Assembly (NCBI GenBank): GCA_022360595.1
Contig: JAKSCN010000185.1
Location: 1 to 24,592, forward strand
Reading direction: 5' to 3'
Length of the DNA stretch: 24,592 bases
Origin: Chromatiales bacterium
GTDB taxonomy: Bacteria > Pseudomonadota > Gammaproteobacteria > Chromatiales > Chromatiaceae
Of the stretch, positions 12,606 to 20,755 are shown piece by piece. The notes under the pieces were generated by a model. That model was not told where the DNA came from. It did no database searches and saw nothing but the letters and a program-made list of their open reading frames with translations. The translations under genes were made by a program, and so were the position numbers. How positions within the stretch are numbered: the first letter of the stretch is position 1; each line of letters opens with the position of its first letter.

Positions 12606-15464
12606 ATGAGAGAAACGATGCGGGAAACAGCAATAACCAAAGAGATATTAGTAATGGCTGAACGAGTTCGGCTGTTCTACAGTGGATTGTTGTTTCCGGC
12701 GATAGGGACGCTTTTTTTAGGTTCGTCAGTTTTTTGGCTATCTACGGTTAATGGAGCGCCTTCGGTGAAAAAATGGGGCGTATGTCTCCTCATTGCGGGC
12801 GCAATAAAGATTGTCCTGGCGATAGCCTGGAGCCGTGTTAAACCCGTCGATATTAAAGCTTGGCGTTGGCAATATCTCCCTATCATCCCGCTTTTCCTAA
12901 TCGGTTTCAGTTGGGGGATGGTGGGTATTTATCCATTCCCCGACTATGCCGGTGGTGTTATGCAACTGTTCGCGCTGAGCGCGGTGAGCGGCGTGCTGCT
13001 GGTTATTTTGCTGCTTTCCGCCCTGGAGTTGGCAACGCTCGTTTTCCTATTGGCGCTGATCATACCTATTGGGTATAGATTCTATATCCTGGGGGGTACA
13101 CCCGAGGCACCCGTCACCACTATGCTGATTGCGATATTTATCGGGTTCTGTCTGGTTGCCGCGGCATTGTCGCTGCTTTATGGCACCATTGCGCGTCTGC
13201 GTGCGGGTAAGCGTAATGTCTCAGGGAAGCTGGATGTCGCCAAAGAGCGCATGGAGGGACTGCACAGTCGCTTGAGCAGTGAGGATGAACGCCGTCGTGA
13301 TGTGGAATATGAGCTCTATCTGGCGAAAGAGGAGGCGGAGACCGCCAACATGGCCAAAAGTGAATTTTTGGCCACCATGAGTCATGAAATCAGAACTCCC
13401 CTCAATGGTATCGTGCCGCTGTTGGAGATTCTCAGGGAGACAGAGTTGAATCATGAGCAGCGGCAGTTTGTGAACACGGCGCTCACTTCATCCCATCACC
13501 TGCTGCGAATCATTAACGATATTCTCGATTTCTCGAAAATTGAGGCCGGTAAACTGGATATTGAGTTTATCGATTTTCGCCTGTCGGAAGTTGTAGAGTC
13601 GGTTATTGTTCTACTATCCAAAAACGCTGATCGGCGTAAACTGATTTTGAATCACTCAATTGGGCCGGGGGTGCCGGATAAGATCAAATCCGACCCGATT
13701 CGCTTGCGTCAGGTGTTGACGAATTTAGTGAGCAATGCGATCAAATTCACTGAATCGGGTGGCATGATCAAAGTTGAAGTTAACTGTCGTGCGGATGAAC
13801 AAGAGACCAAAGAGATTGTGTTTGCCGTGCGTGATACCGGTATTGGCATGGACCGTGAAACTTCAGCCAGACTGTTTCGGTCGTTTTCTCAGGCCGATGC
13901 ATCCACCACGCGCAAGCATGGAGGAACTGGTCTTGGGCTGGCGATCTGTAAGCGCCTGGTTGAGCTGATGGGCGGTGAGATTGGTGTGAGTTCGGAGAGG
14001 GATAAGGGCTCTGTTTTTTGGTTCACATTACCGCTGGTTGGTAGAAGTGTTAATCACCATCAAGGCGGCCCCAGTGAAGAGGGGGGATCACAGCTACGCG
14101 CACTGCTGATTGCCAACACCAACCGCGATGTGAAGCGTATTGTGCGGGGACTGCAATCTTTTGACTTTGTCTATGATCAGGTGGAAGACGCTGAAACCGC
14201 TATCTTAAAGCTCAACTCGGCTGCCAATCTCGGCATCGGCTGGAGCTACCGTTTGGTAGTGGTGGATGCACGGTTGTTGGGGGGAGGGCTGTTCAGCTTT
14301 ATCAATAAAATCCGCGCATCGGTACGTTTTGGTAGTGTGCGTATTCTGGTGCTCTCGGAGCGAGAGAGCGACGGAGACTTTCTCTCCAATCAAGGTGGGG
14401 TTGAGGTCATCTCACACACTGCCAGGCGAGATGTGCTCTATGACTATCTGGCTGAGGTGGCTGCCCGTATGCAGGAGCAGGTTAGCGATCTCGATGAGCC
14501 GATCGACCAGAACTCGGAAGTGGGGGCTGCAAGCGTACAAGAAGATCTGGAACGCACCTGGGGACATGGATTTTCTGAATACGTCGGGGAGCTCGATACT
14601 CAGCCGAGACCCATAAAAGCGTTGCCCAACCTGGTTGGAAAAGTCCTGATTGTTGAAGACAATCCCGTTAACCTGGCGGTGGCAAAAAAGCTGCTGCAGA
14701 AAGTTGGCGTCTATTGTGAGATCGCTCAGGATGGTCTTGTCTCTCTTGAGATGATGGAAAAGGGCCACTATGACTTGGTGCTGATGGATTGCCATATGCC
14801 ACGCATGGATGGCTATGAGGCAACTAAAGCGATTCGGGAGCGGGAGCAGTCACAGGGGCTTGCCCGCACTCCAATTGTTGCGATGACAGCCAATGCCATG
14901 GTTGGCGACCGGGAGAAGTGTCTTGATTCCGGTATGGATGACTATTTAGCCAAGCCGCTATTGCCGGACCGGCTCTACCGGATGATGCGTGAGTGGCTGC
15001 CGCTGCGTGATCTGGTGGATGACCTGGAGTCGGAGGACTTTGAGGAAGAGCCCGAGACAGAAGATATAGAAAAGTCGAAAAAGAGAGATCAAGCGATAAT
15101 GATGGATAGCGACACCAGCGAAGTGATTGATGAGACAGTGATTGAAGAGCTGTATGAGATTATGGAAGAGGATTTTATCGGGCTGATCGACAGCTACCTC
15201 GAAAATACGCCAACCTTGTTAAACGGTATTGAGGCTGGGGTGGCTAATCAAAACTGCTCCCAAGTGGCTGTATCTTCCCATTCACTGAAGTCGAGCAGTG
15301 CCAATGTCGGTGCCATGAAACTGTCCGAGCTGTCCAAGCGTCTTGAGTTGGCGGCCCGGGCAGATGAGTTTTCACAGGTGCAAGAGCTGGCGGCGGAGGT
15401 GGTGGCGCAATACCAAAAGGTGGAGCAGGCATTAAAAGCTATTTGTGAGCGTGGCACGGTCTGA
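12606..15464 (+). CDS. BarA-like hybrid sensor histidine kinase (membrane-bound phosphorelay)
   Basis: 952 residues. Six hydrophobic segments (about 22-46, 57-75, 90-108, 116-137, 140-160, 170-195) anchor it without a sizeable periplasmic domain. A coiled coil (about 205-250) leads to HisKA with H260 (SHEIRTPLNG), HATPase_c (NAIKF, DTGIGM, GGTGLGLAI, about 370-490), a pseudo-receiver (505-630, no clear phospho-Asp), a full receiver with D728 (LMDCHMPRMDG), and a C-terminal Hpt with H892 (SSHSLKSSSANVGA). Phosphate would pass H260 to D728 to H892 and then to an external receiver, perhaps D287 of the divergent regulator. The start is uncertain: ATG at 12606, 12618 or 12654. The stop overlaps the permease ATG (TGATG), so both are co-translated. 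Confidence 0.93.
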   Translation: MRETMRETAITKEILVMAERVRLFYSGLLFPAIGTLFLGSSVFWLSTVNGAPSVKKWGVCLLIAGAIKIVLAIAWSRVKPVDIKAWRWQYLPIIPLFLIGFSWGMVGIYPFPDYAGGVMQLFALSAVSGVLLVILLLSALELATLVFLLALIIPIGYRFYILGGTPEAPVTTMLIAIFIGFCLVAAALSLLYGTIARLRAGKRNVSGKLDVAKERMEGLHSRLSSEDERRRDVEYELYLAKEEAETANMAKSEFLATMSHEIRTPLNGIVPLLEILRETELNHEQRQFVNTALTSSHHLLRIINDILDFSKIEAGKLDIEFIDFRLSEVVESVIVLLSKNADRRKLILNHSIGPGVPDKIKSDPIRLRQVLTNLVSNAIKFTESGGMIKVEVNCRADEQETKEIVFAVRDTGIGMDRETSARLFRSFSQADASTTRKHGGTGLGLAICKRLVELMGGEIGVSSERDKGSVFWFTLPLVGRSVNHHQGGPSEEGGSQLRALLIANTNRDVKRIVRGLQSFDFVYDQVEDAETAILKLNSAANLGIGWSYRLVVVDARLLGGGLFSFINKIRASVRFGSVRILVLSERESDGDFLSNQGGVEVISHTARRDVLYDYLAEVAARMQEQVSDLDEPIDQNSEVGAASVQEDLERTWGHGFSEYVGELDTQPRPIKALPNLVGKVLIVEDNPVNLAVAKKLLQKVGVYCEIAQDGLVSLEMMEKGHYDLVLMDCHMPRMDGYEATKAIREREQSQGLARTPIVAMTANAMVGDREKCLDSGMDDYLAKPLLPDRLYRMMREWLPLRDLVDDLESEDFEEEPETEDIEKSKKRDQAIMMDSDTSEVIDETVIEELYEIMEEDFIGLIDSYLENTPTLLNGIEAGVANQNCSQVAVSSHSLKSSSANVGAMKLSELSKRLELAARADEFSQVQELAAEVVAQYQKVEQALKAICERGTV

Positions 15465-16747
15465 TGGCTGCGCTGTGGAAGCGGACCCCGGTTGTCTCCT
15501 GGTGCTTTTTTGATTGGGCGAATTCCGCCTATGCGACCACCGTCATGGCGGGTTTTTTCCCGGTTTTCTTTAAGCAGTATTGGGCTGGTGATCTCTCGAC
15601 AACCGACTCTACATTTTGGCTTGGCGTCGCCAACTCACTGGCCAGTATCATGGTGGTATTTATCGCACCGCTGCTGGGCGCTATCGCTGATCGGGGAGGG
15701 AGCAAAAAACGCTTTTTGCTCTTTTTTACCTATATGGCGGTTGTGATGACGACGGCCCTGTTTTTTGTCGCCCAGGGTAGTTGGGTATTGGCGTTGGCGC
15801 TCTATGTGCTGGCTACTTTGGGATTCTCGGGCGGTGTTATCTTCTACGACGCTCTGTTGATTAATGTCGCCGAGCAGCGTGAGTACGATATGGTCTCCGC
15901 CTTGGGGTATGGGTTTGGCTATCTGGGTGGCGGTCTGCTGTTCAGCTTTAATGTGCTCATGACGCTGTTTCCGGATGCTTTCGGTTTGGCGAGCGCAGCG
16001 GAGGCCGTACGCTACTCCTTCATTTCGGTTGCAGTCTGGTGGGCGCTCTTCTCTCTGCCGCTCTTTTTGTTTGTTAAAGAGCCGGCCCCTGTTGAAGCCG
16101 CCTCAAAAGCGGTCGTGATACGTGAAGGCTTTCAGCAACTGGTGACCACCTTTCATCAGATTCGTGCATTGAAACAGACATTTCTCTTTTTGCTGGCCTA
16201 CTGGCTCTACATCGATGGTGTGGATACTATCGTTAGGATGGCTGTCGATTATGGTTTGTCTATCGGCTTTGATACGAATGGCCTGCTCACCGCACTGCTG
16301 TTGACCCAGTTTGTCGGGTTCCCGGCGGCCATCCTGTTTGGCCGTTTAGGTGAAAAGCGCGGACCGCGTCAGGGCATTATGCTGGCGATTTTCGTCTATC
16401 TGCTGGTGGTATTGTGGGCCTATCAGATGGAGGCCGAGTGGGAGTTCTATACCCTGGCGGTGGTGATTGGCTTGGTGCAGGGGGGTATCCAGTCACTGAG
16501 TCGTTCGCTTTATGCTCGTTTGATACCCAAGAGTAAAGCGGGTGAGTTTTTCGGCTTTTACAATATGCTGGGTAAATTCGCTGCGGTATTGGGGCCCATT
16601 TTGATGGGATGGGTCGGTGTGCTGACCGGTAGTTCCCGGGTCTCTATTCTCTCCATATCGGTGCTCTTTATTTTGGGTGCGATTATTCTGTCTCAAGTGG
16701 ATATTGAAGAGGGACAACGCCAGGCTCAGTTATTGGATGAACGTTAA
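15464..16747 (+). CDS. MFS transporter, UMF1/Atg22-like family
   Basis: 427 residues of mostly hydrophobic sequence consistent with 12 transmembrane helices. SWCFFDWANSAYATTVMAGF at the N-terminus is the signature of the UMF1 (vacuolar effluxer Atg22-like) family of the major facilitator superfamily; GAIADRGGSKKR is the cytoplasmic loop between helices 2 and 3, and GGIQSLSRSLYARLIPKSK with EFFGFYNMLGKF in the second half is also family-typical. The substrate is unknown; eukaryotic Atg22 exports amino acids from vacuoles. The ATG overlaps the kinase stop codon, so its translation is coupled to the sensor. It may import or export the ligand the kinase reports on, or only share a promoter. Confidence 0.9.
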   Translation: MAALWKRTPVVSWCFFDWANSAYATTVMAGFFPVFFKQYWAGDLSTTDSTFWLGVANSLASIMVVFIAPLLGAIADRGGSKKRFLLFFTYMAVVMTTALFFVAQGSWVLALALYVLATLGFSGGVIFYDALLINVAEQREYDMVSALGYGFGYLGGGLLFSFNVLMTLFPDAFGLASAAEAVRYSFISVAVWWALFSLPLFLFVKEPAPVEAASKAVVIREGFQQLVTTFHQIRALKQTFLFLLAYWLYIDGVDTIVRMAVDYGLSIGFDTNGLLTALLLTQFVGFPAAILFGRLGEKRGPRQGIMLAIFVYLLVVLWAYQMEAEWEFYTLAVVIGLVQGGIQSLSRSLYARLIPKSKAGEFFGFYNMLGKFAAVLGPILMGWVGVLTGSSRVSILSISVLFILGAIILSQVDIEEGQRQAQLLDER

Positions 16748-16773
16748 CTGTCGGGTAGTCCACTAAAGTATTA

Positions 16774-17053
16774 GGGCCTGTTAACACTAATTTGATTGTC
16801 ACTGTTGAACCTAACAAAGCACCAATCAAGGCATGAGGAGCGCAGTTTGGTTGTTCCAAAAAAGCGACGAGTAACGCCGAGTGGTGCTTTGTTAGGCTCA
16901 ACCCCCTTATTAATATTATGGGGGGGCAGTGGCCATTTTTTGCCCAGCGGCGTTATCAGTCGCTTATGTAGACCTGCTACACTGCGCTCCTTCTGCCTTG
17001 CTGGACAAAAAATGGCCACTGGCAGTGATGATCAAATTAGTGTTAACAGGCCC
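16774..17053. mobile_element. MITE-like palindromic element, copy B (280 bp)
   Basis: Perfect terminal inverted repeats of 23 bases (left begins GGGCCTGTTAACACTAATTT; right ends in GTGTTAACAGGCCC), flanked by TA at 16772-16773 and 17054-17055. Two internal hairpins: 16804-16824 with 16882-16902 (21 bp, one mismatch) and 16927-16941 with 17007-17021 (15 bp, perfect). The right hairpin's loop contains the 25-base core shared with copy A. No transposase frame is present; any transposase must act from elsewhere. It sits between the MFS gene and the terminator of the converging carbon-assimilation operon, and its intact ends suggest it is younger than copy A. Confidence 0.85.
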
Positions 17054-17094
17054 TAGAAATAGCTTCGACTAGTTAAGCATTTTTTAGGGGCAAC

Positions 17095-17123
17095 AAAAAA
17101 GCTCCCCGAAGGGAGCCTTTTTG
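17095..17123 (-). terminator. Terminator of the lyase/hydratase operon
   Basis: GCTCCC (17101-17106) pairs with GGGAGC (17111-17116) around CGAA, and the stem continues into flanking A and T runs. On the minus strand the hairpin is followed by TTTTTTG. It lies 27 bases beyond the stop of the mesaconyl-CoA hydratase gene. Confidence 0.88.
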
Positions 17124-17149
17124 TTATCAATACACGGAGAGTATGGTAC

Positions 17150-18214
17150 TTAACGGCGCGGCATCAATACGGTGTAATCCAGATCGAGCACAACGTTTTC
17201 GTGATAGCGCTGTTTGCCCTCCACTTCCACTTTGGGTGATTCGATCTTTTCGCTCTCCAGGTTTTTGATACCGATGGTGCGTACCCGCAGGGCGCCGATA
17301 TCACTGCGGCCCGGAATCTCCCAACGATCGAGAATATCGCTGTAGGTGTAGAAGGTGTCTCCAGCGAAAGAGGGGTTGGAGTGGGCGCCACCGTTAATGG
17401 CGGCAATACCGATGGCATTGGCCAGGCCATTGAACGAGAGTGCACGGCAGAGTGAGATAATATGGCCACCGTACATCAGACGGGTGCCGAAGCGTGAGGG
17501 CTTCATCATGTGCTCTTCAAAGTGCAGACGTGCATTATTTTGATAGAGCTTGGTCGCCAACGTATGGTCAGAATCATCGACAGTCATGCCGTTGACGTGA
17601 TCAATACGCTCGCCGACCTCATAGTCATCCCACAAATAGGGTGAGCCGGTGACTGCTGTGTCGTAGTGGCTGGCGTCAAGTTCAGCCGAGACAGGCAGAT
17701 CCTCAACGGCCACATAGGCCGGCAGGTCAGGTTTTACCGCTTCCGGGGCAGGCGCATCCAGATCCTTCTTGTGGACCATCACCCAACGCGCCCAGGTCAT
17801 CACCTCATCGCCATCCTGATTGTAGGTGGTGGAGCGGACATAGACGTTGCCGTTCTTGCCGCTGGAGTTCTCTTTCAACCCGATCACCCGGCTCTCTGAG
17901 CGCAGTGTGTCTCCCGGATAGATGGGTTTTAGAAAACGTACATCGGCATAGCCCAGGTTGGCGACCGCGTTGAACGAGACATCGGCCACGGTCTTACCAA
18001 AGGCGATGTGGAACGCCAGCATATCGTCAACTGTTTCGCGCTGGTAGCCAAGACTCTGTGCGAAGGGCCGCGCACAGTGTAGCGGATAACGACTGCCGGT
18101 CAGTGCGATATAGAGGGACATGTCGCCCTCGGTGATGGTGCGCGGTGTGCCGTGCACAAGCACCTGATCCAGCTTAAAGTTCTCAAAGAAATTACCGGGA
18201 TACTGCTTCGACAT
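17150..18214 (-). CDS. mch: Mesaconyl-CoA (2-methylfumaryl-CoA) hydratase, double hot-dog MaoC type
   Basis: 354 residues from ATG 18214, chosen because AAGGAG lies 10 bases upstream and MSKQYPGNFFENFKLDQ is the family start; an open frame to 18346 would add 44 unlikely residues. Two MaoC-like hot-dog domains (about 20-150 and 195-350). The second has the strongly conserved ATKLYQNNARLHFEEH, YGGHIISLCRALSFNGLAN and AAINGGAHSNPSFAGDT segments that I associate with Mch of the ethylmalonyl-CoA pathway and 3-hydroxypropionate bicycle. It reversibly hydrates mesaconyl-C1-CoA to beta-methylmalyl-CoA. It is the last gene of the operon and its start overlaps the upstream lyase paralogue by 23 bases. 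An itaconyl-CoA hydratase role is the main alternative. Confidence 0.88.
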   Translation of the reverse strand: MSKQYPGNFFENFKLDQVLVHGTPRTITEGDMSLYIALTGSRYPLHCARPFAQSLGYQRETVDDMLAFHIAFGKTVADVSFNAVANLGYADVRFLKPIYPGDTLRSESRVIGLKENSSGKNGNVYVRSTTYNQDGDEVMTWARWVMVHKKDLDAPAPEAVKPDLPAYVAVEDLPVSAELDASHYDTAVTGSPYLWDDYEVGERIDHVNGMTVDDSDHTLATKLYQNNARLHFEEHMMKPSRFGTRLMYGGHIISLCRALSFNGLANAIGIAAINGGAHSNPSFAGDTFYTYSDILDRWEIPGRSDIGALRVRTIGIKNLESEKIESPKVEVEGKQRYHENVVLDLDYTVLMPRR

Positions 18215-19124
18215 AGGTGTCGTTCTCCTTATCAAAGGCCTTGTTGCGCTCCTCGATCGCTTCATGCATCTCGATACAGCGGCGGGCGGCGTCCAGTTCA
18301 GAAGGTTGTAGCAGACGGCTGTCCAGCATGGCGTAGGAGCGACCATTGGCTATGGCCTCTTCCATCAGCTCGATGATCTGCTTTTTCTTTTCGATATCCT
18401 TCGGTTTCGGGCTGAAGGCATCGTTGGTGTAGGCGAGCTGGACGGGGTGAATGACCGCCTTGCCGTCGAAGCCGAAGTCGCGGCTCTGGCGACAGGCGTA
18501 TTCGCAGGCGTGCGGGTCGGTGATATCCAGATGGGCGCCATCCACAACGCTGATACCGTGGGCGCGTGCCGCCAGTACAACAATCGAGAGACTGGTGAAC
18601 AGCCCGGTGCGATCGGGACTGGGTGGCAGGCGCATGCTGGTCATCAGATTGGCGTTGCTAACGGCAATACAGACCAGACGTTCACTGGCCCCGGCAATCT
18701 CCAGGGCATTGAGCACGGCCATGGGGGTTTCGATCATCGACATCAGAGGTAGATGACCGCCACCGGCCACTTCCAGCTTATAGGCCGCCTCTTTGACATC
18801 TTCAGCGGTTTTTACGCCGCTAAGCAGCACTGCGTCGATCGGCAGGGTGGCTGCCAGTTTCAGGTCATCTTCCAGCCAGGATGTGCCGATCTGGTTGACG
18901 CGTAGAATGATCTCCTGACCGTGGAATTTAGTCTCTTTCAGAAATTTGGTCAGACGTTCGCGGCCACGCTGTTTGAACTCCGGTGCAATCGACTCATAGA
19001 GGTCAAAGATAATGGCATCAGTGGGTAGGTCCGCAGACTTCCGCATGTGTTTCTCAATGTCCGCAGAGACATAGAGCATCGTACGTCGCGGGCGGCGTTT
19101 GGCTTTATCAATCATGTCGTTCAT
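18192..19124 (-). CDS. Divergent HpcH/HpaI (CitE-like) paralogue with altered metal-site residues
   Basis: 310 residues, clearly of the CitE/malyl-CoA lyase TIM-barrel family: RRTMLYVSADIEKHM at the N-terminus, ILRVN with R75, SMIETP with E132, and GFDGKAVIHPVQLAYTNDAF near the C-terminus. Several normally invariant positions differ: the LED motif reads LYES (42-45), the LPKVE strand reads LSGVK (101-105), and the Asp that ligates Mg with E132 is replaced by N159 (SNANL). It may be a changed-specificity or non-catalytic subunit. GAGG six bases before ATG 19124 overlaps the synthetase stop region, and its 3' end overlaps mch, so it is firmly in the operon and under selection as an open frame. 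Confidence 0.82.
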   Translation of the reverse strand: MNDMIDKAKRRPRRTMLYVSADIEKHMRKSADLPTDAIIFDLYESIAPEFKQRGRERLTKFLKETKFHGQEIILRVNQIGTSWLEDDLKLAATLPIDAVLLSGVKTAEDVKEAAYKLEVAGGGHLPLMSMIETPMAVLNALEIAGASERLVCIAVSNANLMTSMRLPPSPDRTGLFTSLSIVVLAARAHGISVVDGAHLDITDPHACEYACRQSRDFGFDGKAVIHPVQLAYTNDAFSPKPKDIEKKKQIIELMEEAIANGRSYAMLDSRLLQPSELDAARRCIEMHEAIEERNKAFDKENDTYVEAVSR

Positions 19125-19135
19125 GGCGTACCTCG

Positions 19136-20755
19136 TTATGCCGCCGATTCGATCTGCTGCTTCAGGGTGCCGCGAATCACTTTACCGTTTTTGGTGCGCG
19201 GGTAGTCGGTCATGATGTGGACCACTTTCGGGCGCTTGTAGCCGGCCAGGTGCTCTTCACCATATTTAAGCAGCTCTTCTTCAGTAATTGTGGCACCTGG
19301 ATGGAGAACCACACAGGCAGCAACCAGGGTTTTGTCGGGACCGATCTCCTGACCGATGGCAACACAGTCGGCGATGTCGGGGTGAGTCTTCATCACGCGC
19401 TCCACCTCATGGGGTGAGACACGGTAGCCAAAGGTGTTGATGATGTCGTCGCGCCGTCCCAGGAACCAGATGTAACCGTCTTCGTCCTTACGGGCATAGT
19501 CACCGGTGTGAAACCAGCCACTGTGGCGTACTTTGTCGGTCTCTTCGGGCAGATTCCAGTATTTCAGGAACAGGCCAGGGTCGTTGTCAGGGATGCAGAT
19601 CATACCCTCTTCACCGACAGGCACCTCTTTGTTCTCACCATCCAGCAGGCGTACATCGTGACCAGGCTGGGGGAAACCGGCAGAGCCGGGACGGATCGAA
19701 TGGTAGATGTTCTGGGAGATGTAGTAAGAGAGCTCGGACATGCCGATCGCCTCGTAGACATCCATACCGAAACGTTCACGCCAAGCGGACAGCATCTCAT
19801 CAGAGAGGTGCTCGCCGGCGCTCATACAGTGGCGCAGACTGGGTACGTCTTTGGCGGAGAATTCGGTCTTCTGAATGATCTGGCGGTAGATAGTCGGCAC
19901 ACCGACAAAGATAGTACAGTTATGCTTGGCAATCAGCTTCGGCCAGGTGCTAGCGTCATTCGGGCCTTCGTGCACGATAACGGTTTTGCCGTTGTACAGG
20001 GGGTCCATCAGACCGGAGCCGAGAACGTAGGTCCAGTTGAACTTACCGGAGTGCATGATCCGGTCGCCATCCTTGAAATCGAACCAGTGGGTGCGGGCCG
20101 GGGTACGGCCGATCATGGCGCGATGGGCGTGCAGTACACCTTTGGGGTGACCGGTGGTGCCTGAGGTGTAGACCAGATAGGCTGGATCATCCGCCTTGGT
20201 GGGGTGTGGTTCACCGTAGCTATCGATGGCTGCCAGTTCGGCGTCCATATCGTGCAGAATCAGGTGTCCGCCGTCGCCGTCGATCTCACCTTCACCGGCG
20301 AGAATGACATGTTTCAGCGTATCGACTTTATCCAGTTCACGGCGTAGATCGGGCCACATCGCTTTGTGGGTGACCAGTACGCTGGCGCCAGAGTCTTCAG
20401 CCAGATAGCGTACCTCCTCAGCCACCAACAGGGTGGAGGTGGGAACAGAGATGGCGCCTGCTTTCATCGCACCCAGGAAGGCCGTGGGGTAGGCGAGAGA
20501 GTTGGGCAGACGAATCAGCACGCGCTCTTCCAGGGCAACATCCAGCTTGCGCAGCAGCTCGGCAAATTTGCCGGTGCGCTCAGCCAGTTGCTGGAAGGTG
20601 ATGGTACTGGTGCCAGTATCGTGATCTTCAACAATCATTGCGACTTGTTCAGCAATGGGTGTGCCTAGGTGTGCATCGGTACAGGCAACGCCAATGTTGA
20701 AGTGTTCAGGGGTTTCCCACTGCCAGTTTTCTTGTGTGATAGTTTCGTTTGTCAT
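19136..20755 (-). CDS. AMP-forming acyl-CoA synthetase
   Basis: 539 residues of the ANL superfamily. The ATP loop YTSGTTGHPKGV is at 196-207, GEHLSDEML and YEAIGMSE at about 314-341, GWFHTGD at 413-419, the hinge GRRDDIINTFGYRVSP at 433-448, and the adenylation lysine K525 in TKNGKVIR. It activates a carboxylic acid to its CoA thioester through an acyl-AMP. Overall it is closest to the benzoate/acetate-type small-acid ligases, but the substrate cannot be read with confidence; context favours a small mono- or dicarboxylate (acetate, propionate, mesaconate or itaconate). The ATG overlaps the preceding gene's stop (TAATG), and 11 bases separate it from the next gene. Confidence 0.92.
   Translation of the reverse strand: MTNETITQENWQWETPEHFNIGVACTDAHLGTPIAEQVAMIVEDHDTGTSTITFQQLAERTGKFAELLRKLDVALEERVLIRLPNSLAYPTAFLGAMKAGAISVPTSTLLVAEEVRYLAEDSGASVLVTHKAMWPDLRRELDKVDTLKHVILAGEGEIDGDGGHLILHDMDAELAAIDSYGEPHPTKADDPAYLVYTSGTTGHPKGVLHAHRAMIGRTPARTHWFDFKDGDRIMHSGKFNWTYVLGSGLMDPLYNGKTVIVHEGPNDASTWPKLIAKHNCTIFVGVPTIYRQIIQKTEFSAKDVPSLRHCMSAGEHLSDEMLSAWRERFGMDVYEAIGMSELSYYISQNIYHSIRPGSAGFPQPGHDVRLLDGENKEVPVGEEGMICIPDNDPGLFLKYWNLPEETDKVRHSGWFHTGDYARKDEDGYIWFLGRRDDIINTFGYRVSPHEVERVMKTHPDIADCVAIGQEIGPDKTLVAACVVLHPGATITEEELLKYGEEHLAGYKRPKVVHIMTDYPRTKNGKVIRGTLKQQIESAA

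Noticed and set aside
16771..17056. Short open frames inside the palindromic elements (also near 6330-6512)
   Set aside because: They run through terminal repeats and hairpin stems, exist on both strands, and have no ribosome binding sites; similarity between copies comes from the repeat itself.
18215..18346. 44-codon upstream extension of the mesaconyl-CoA hydratase
   Set aside because: It would lie wholly within the upstream lyase gene, and the ATG at 18214 has AAGGAG and the expected family start.
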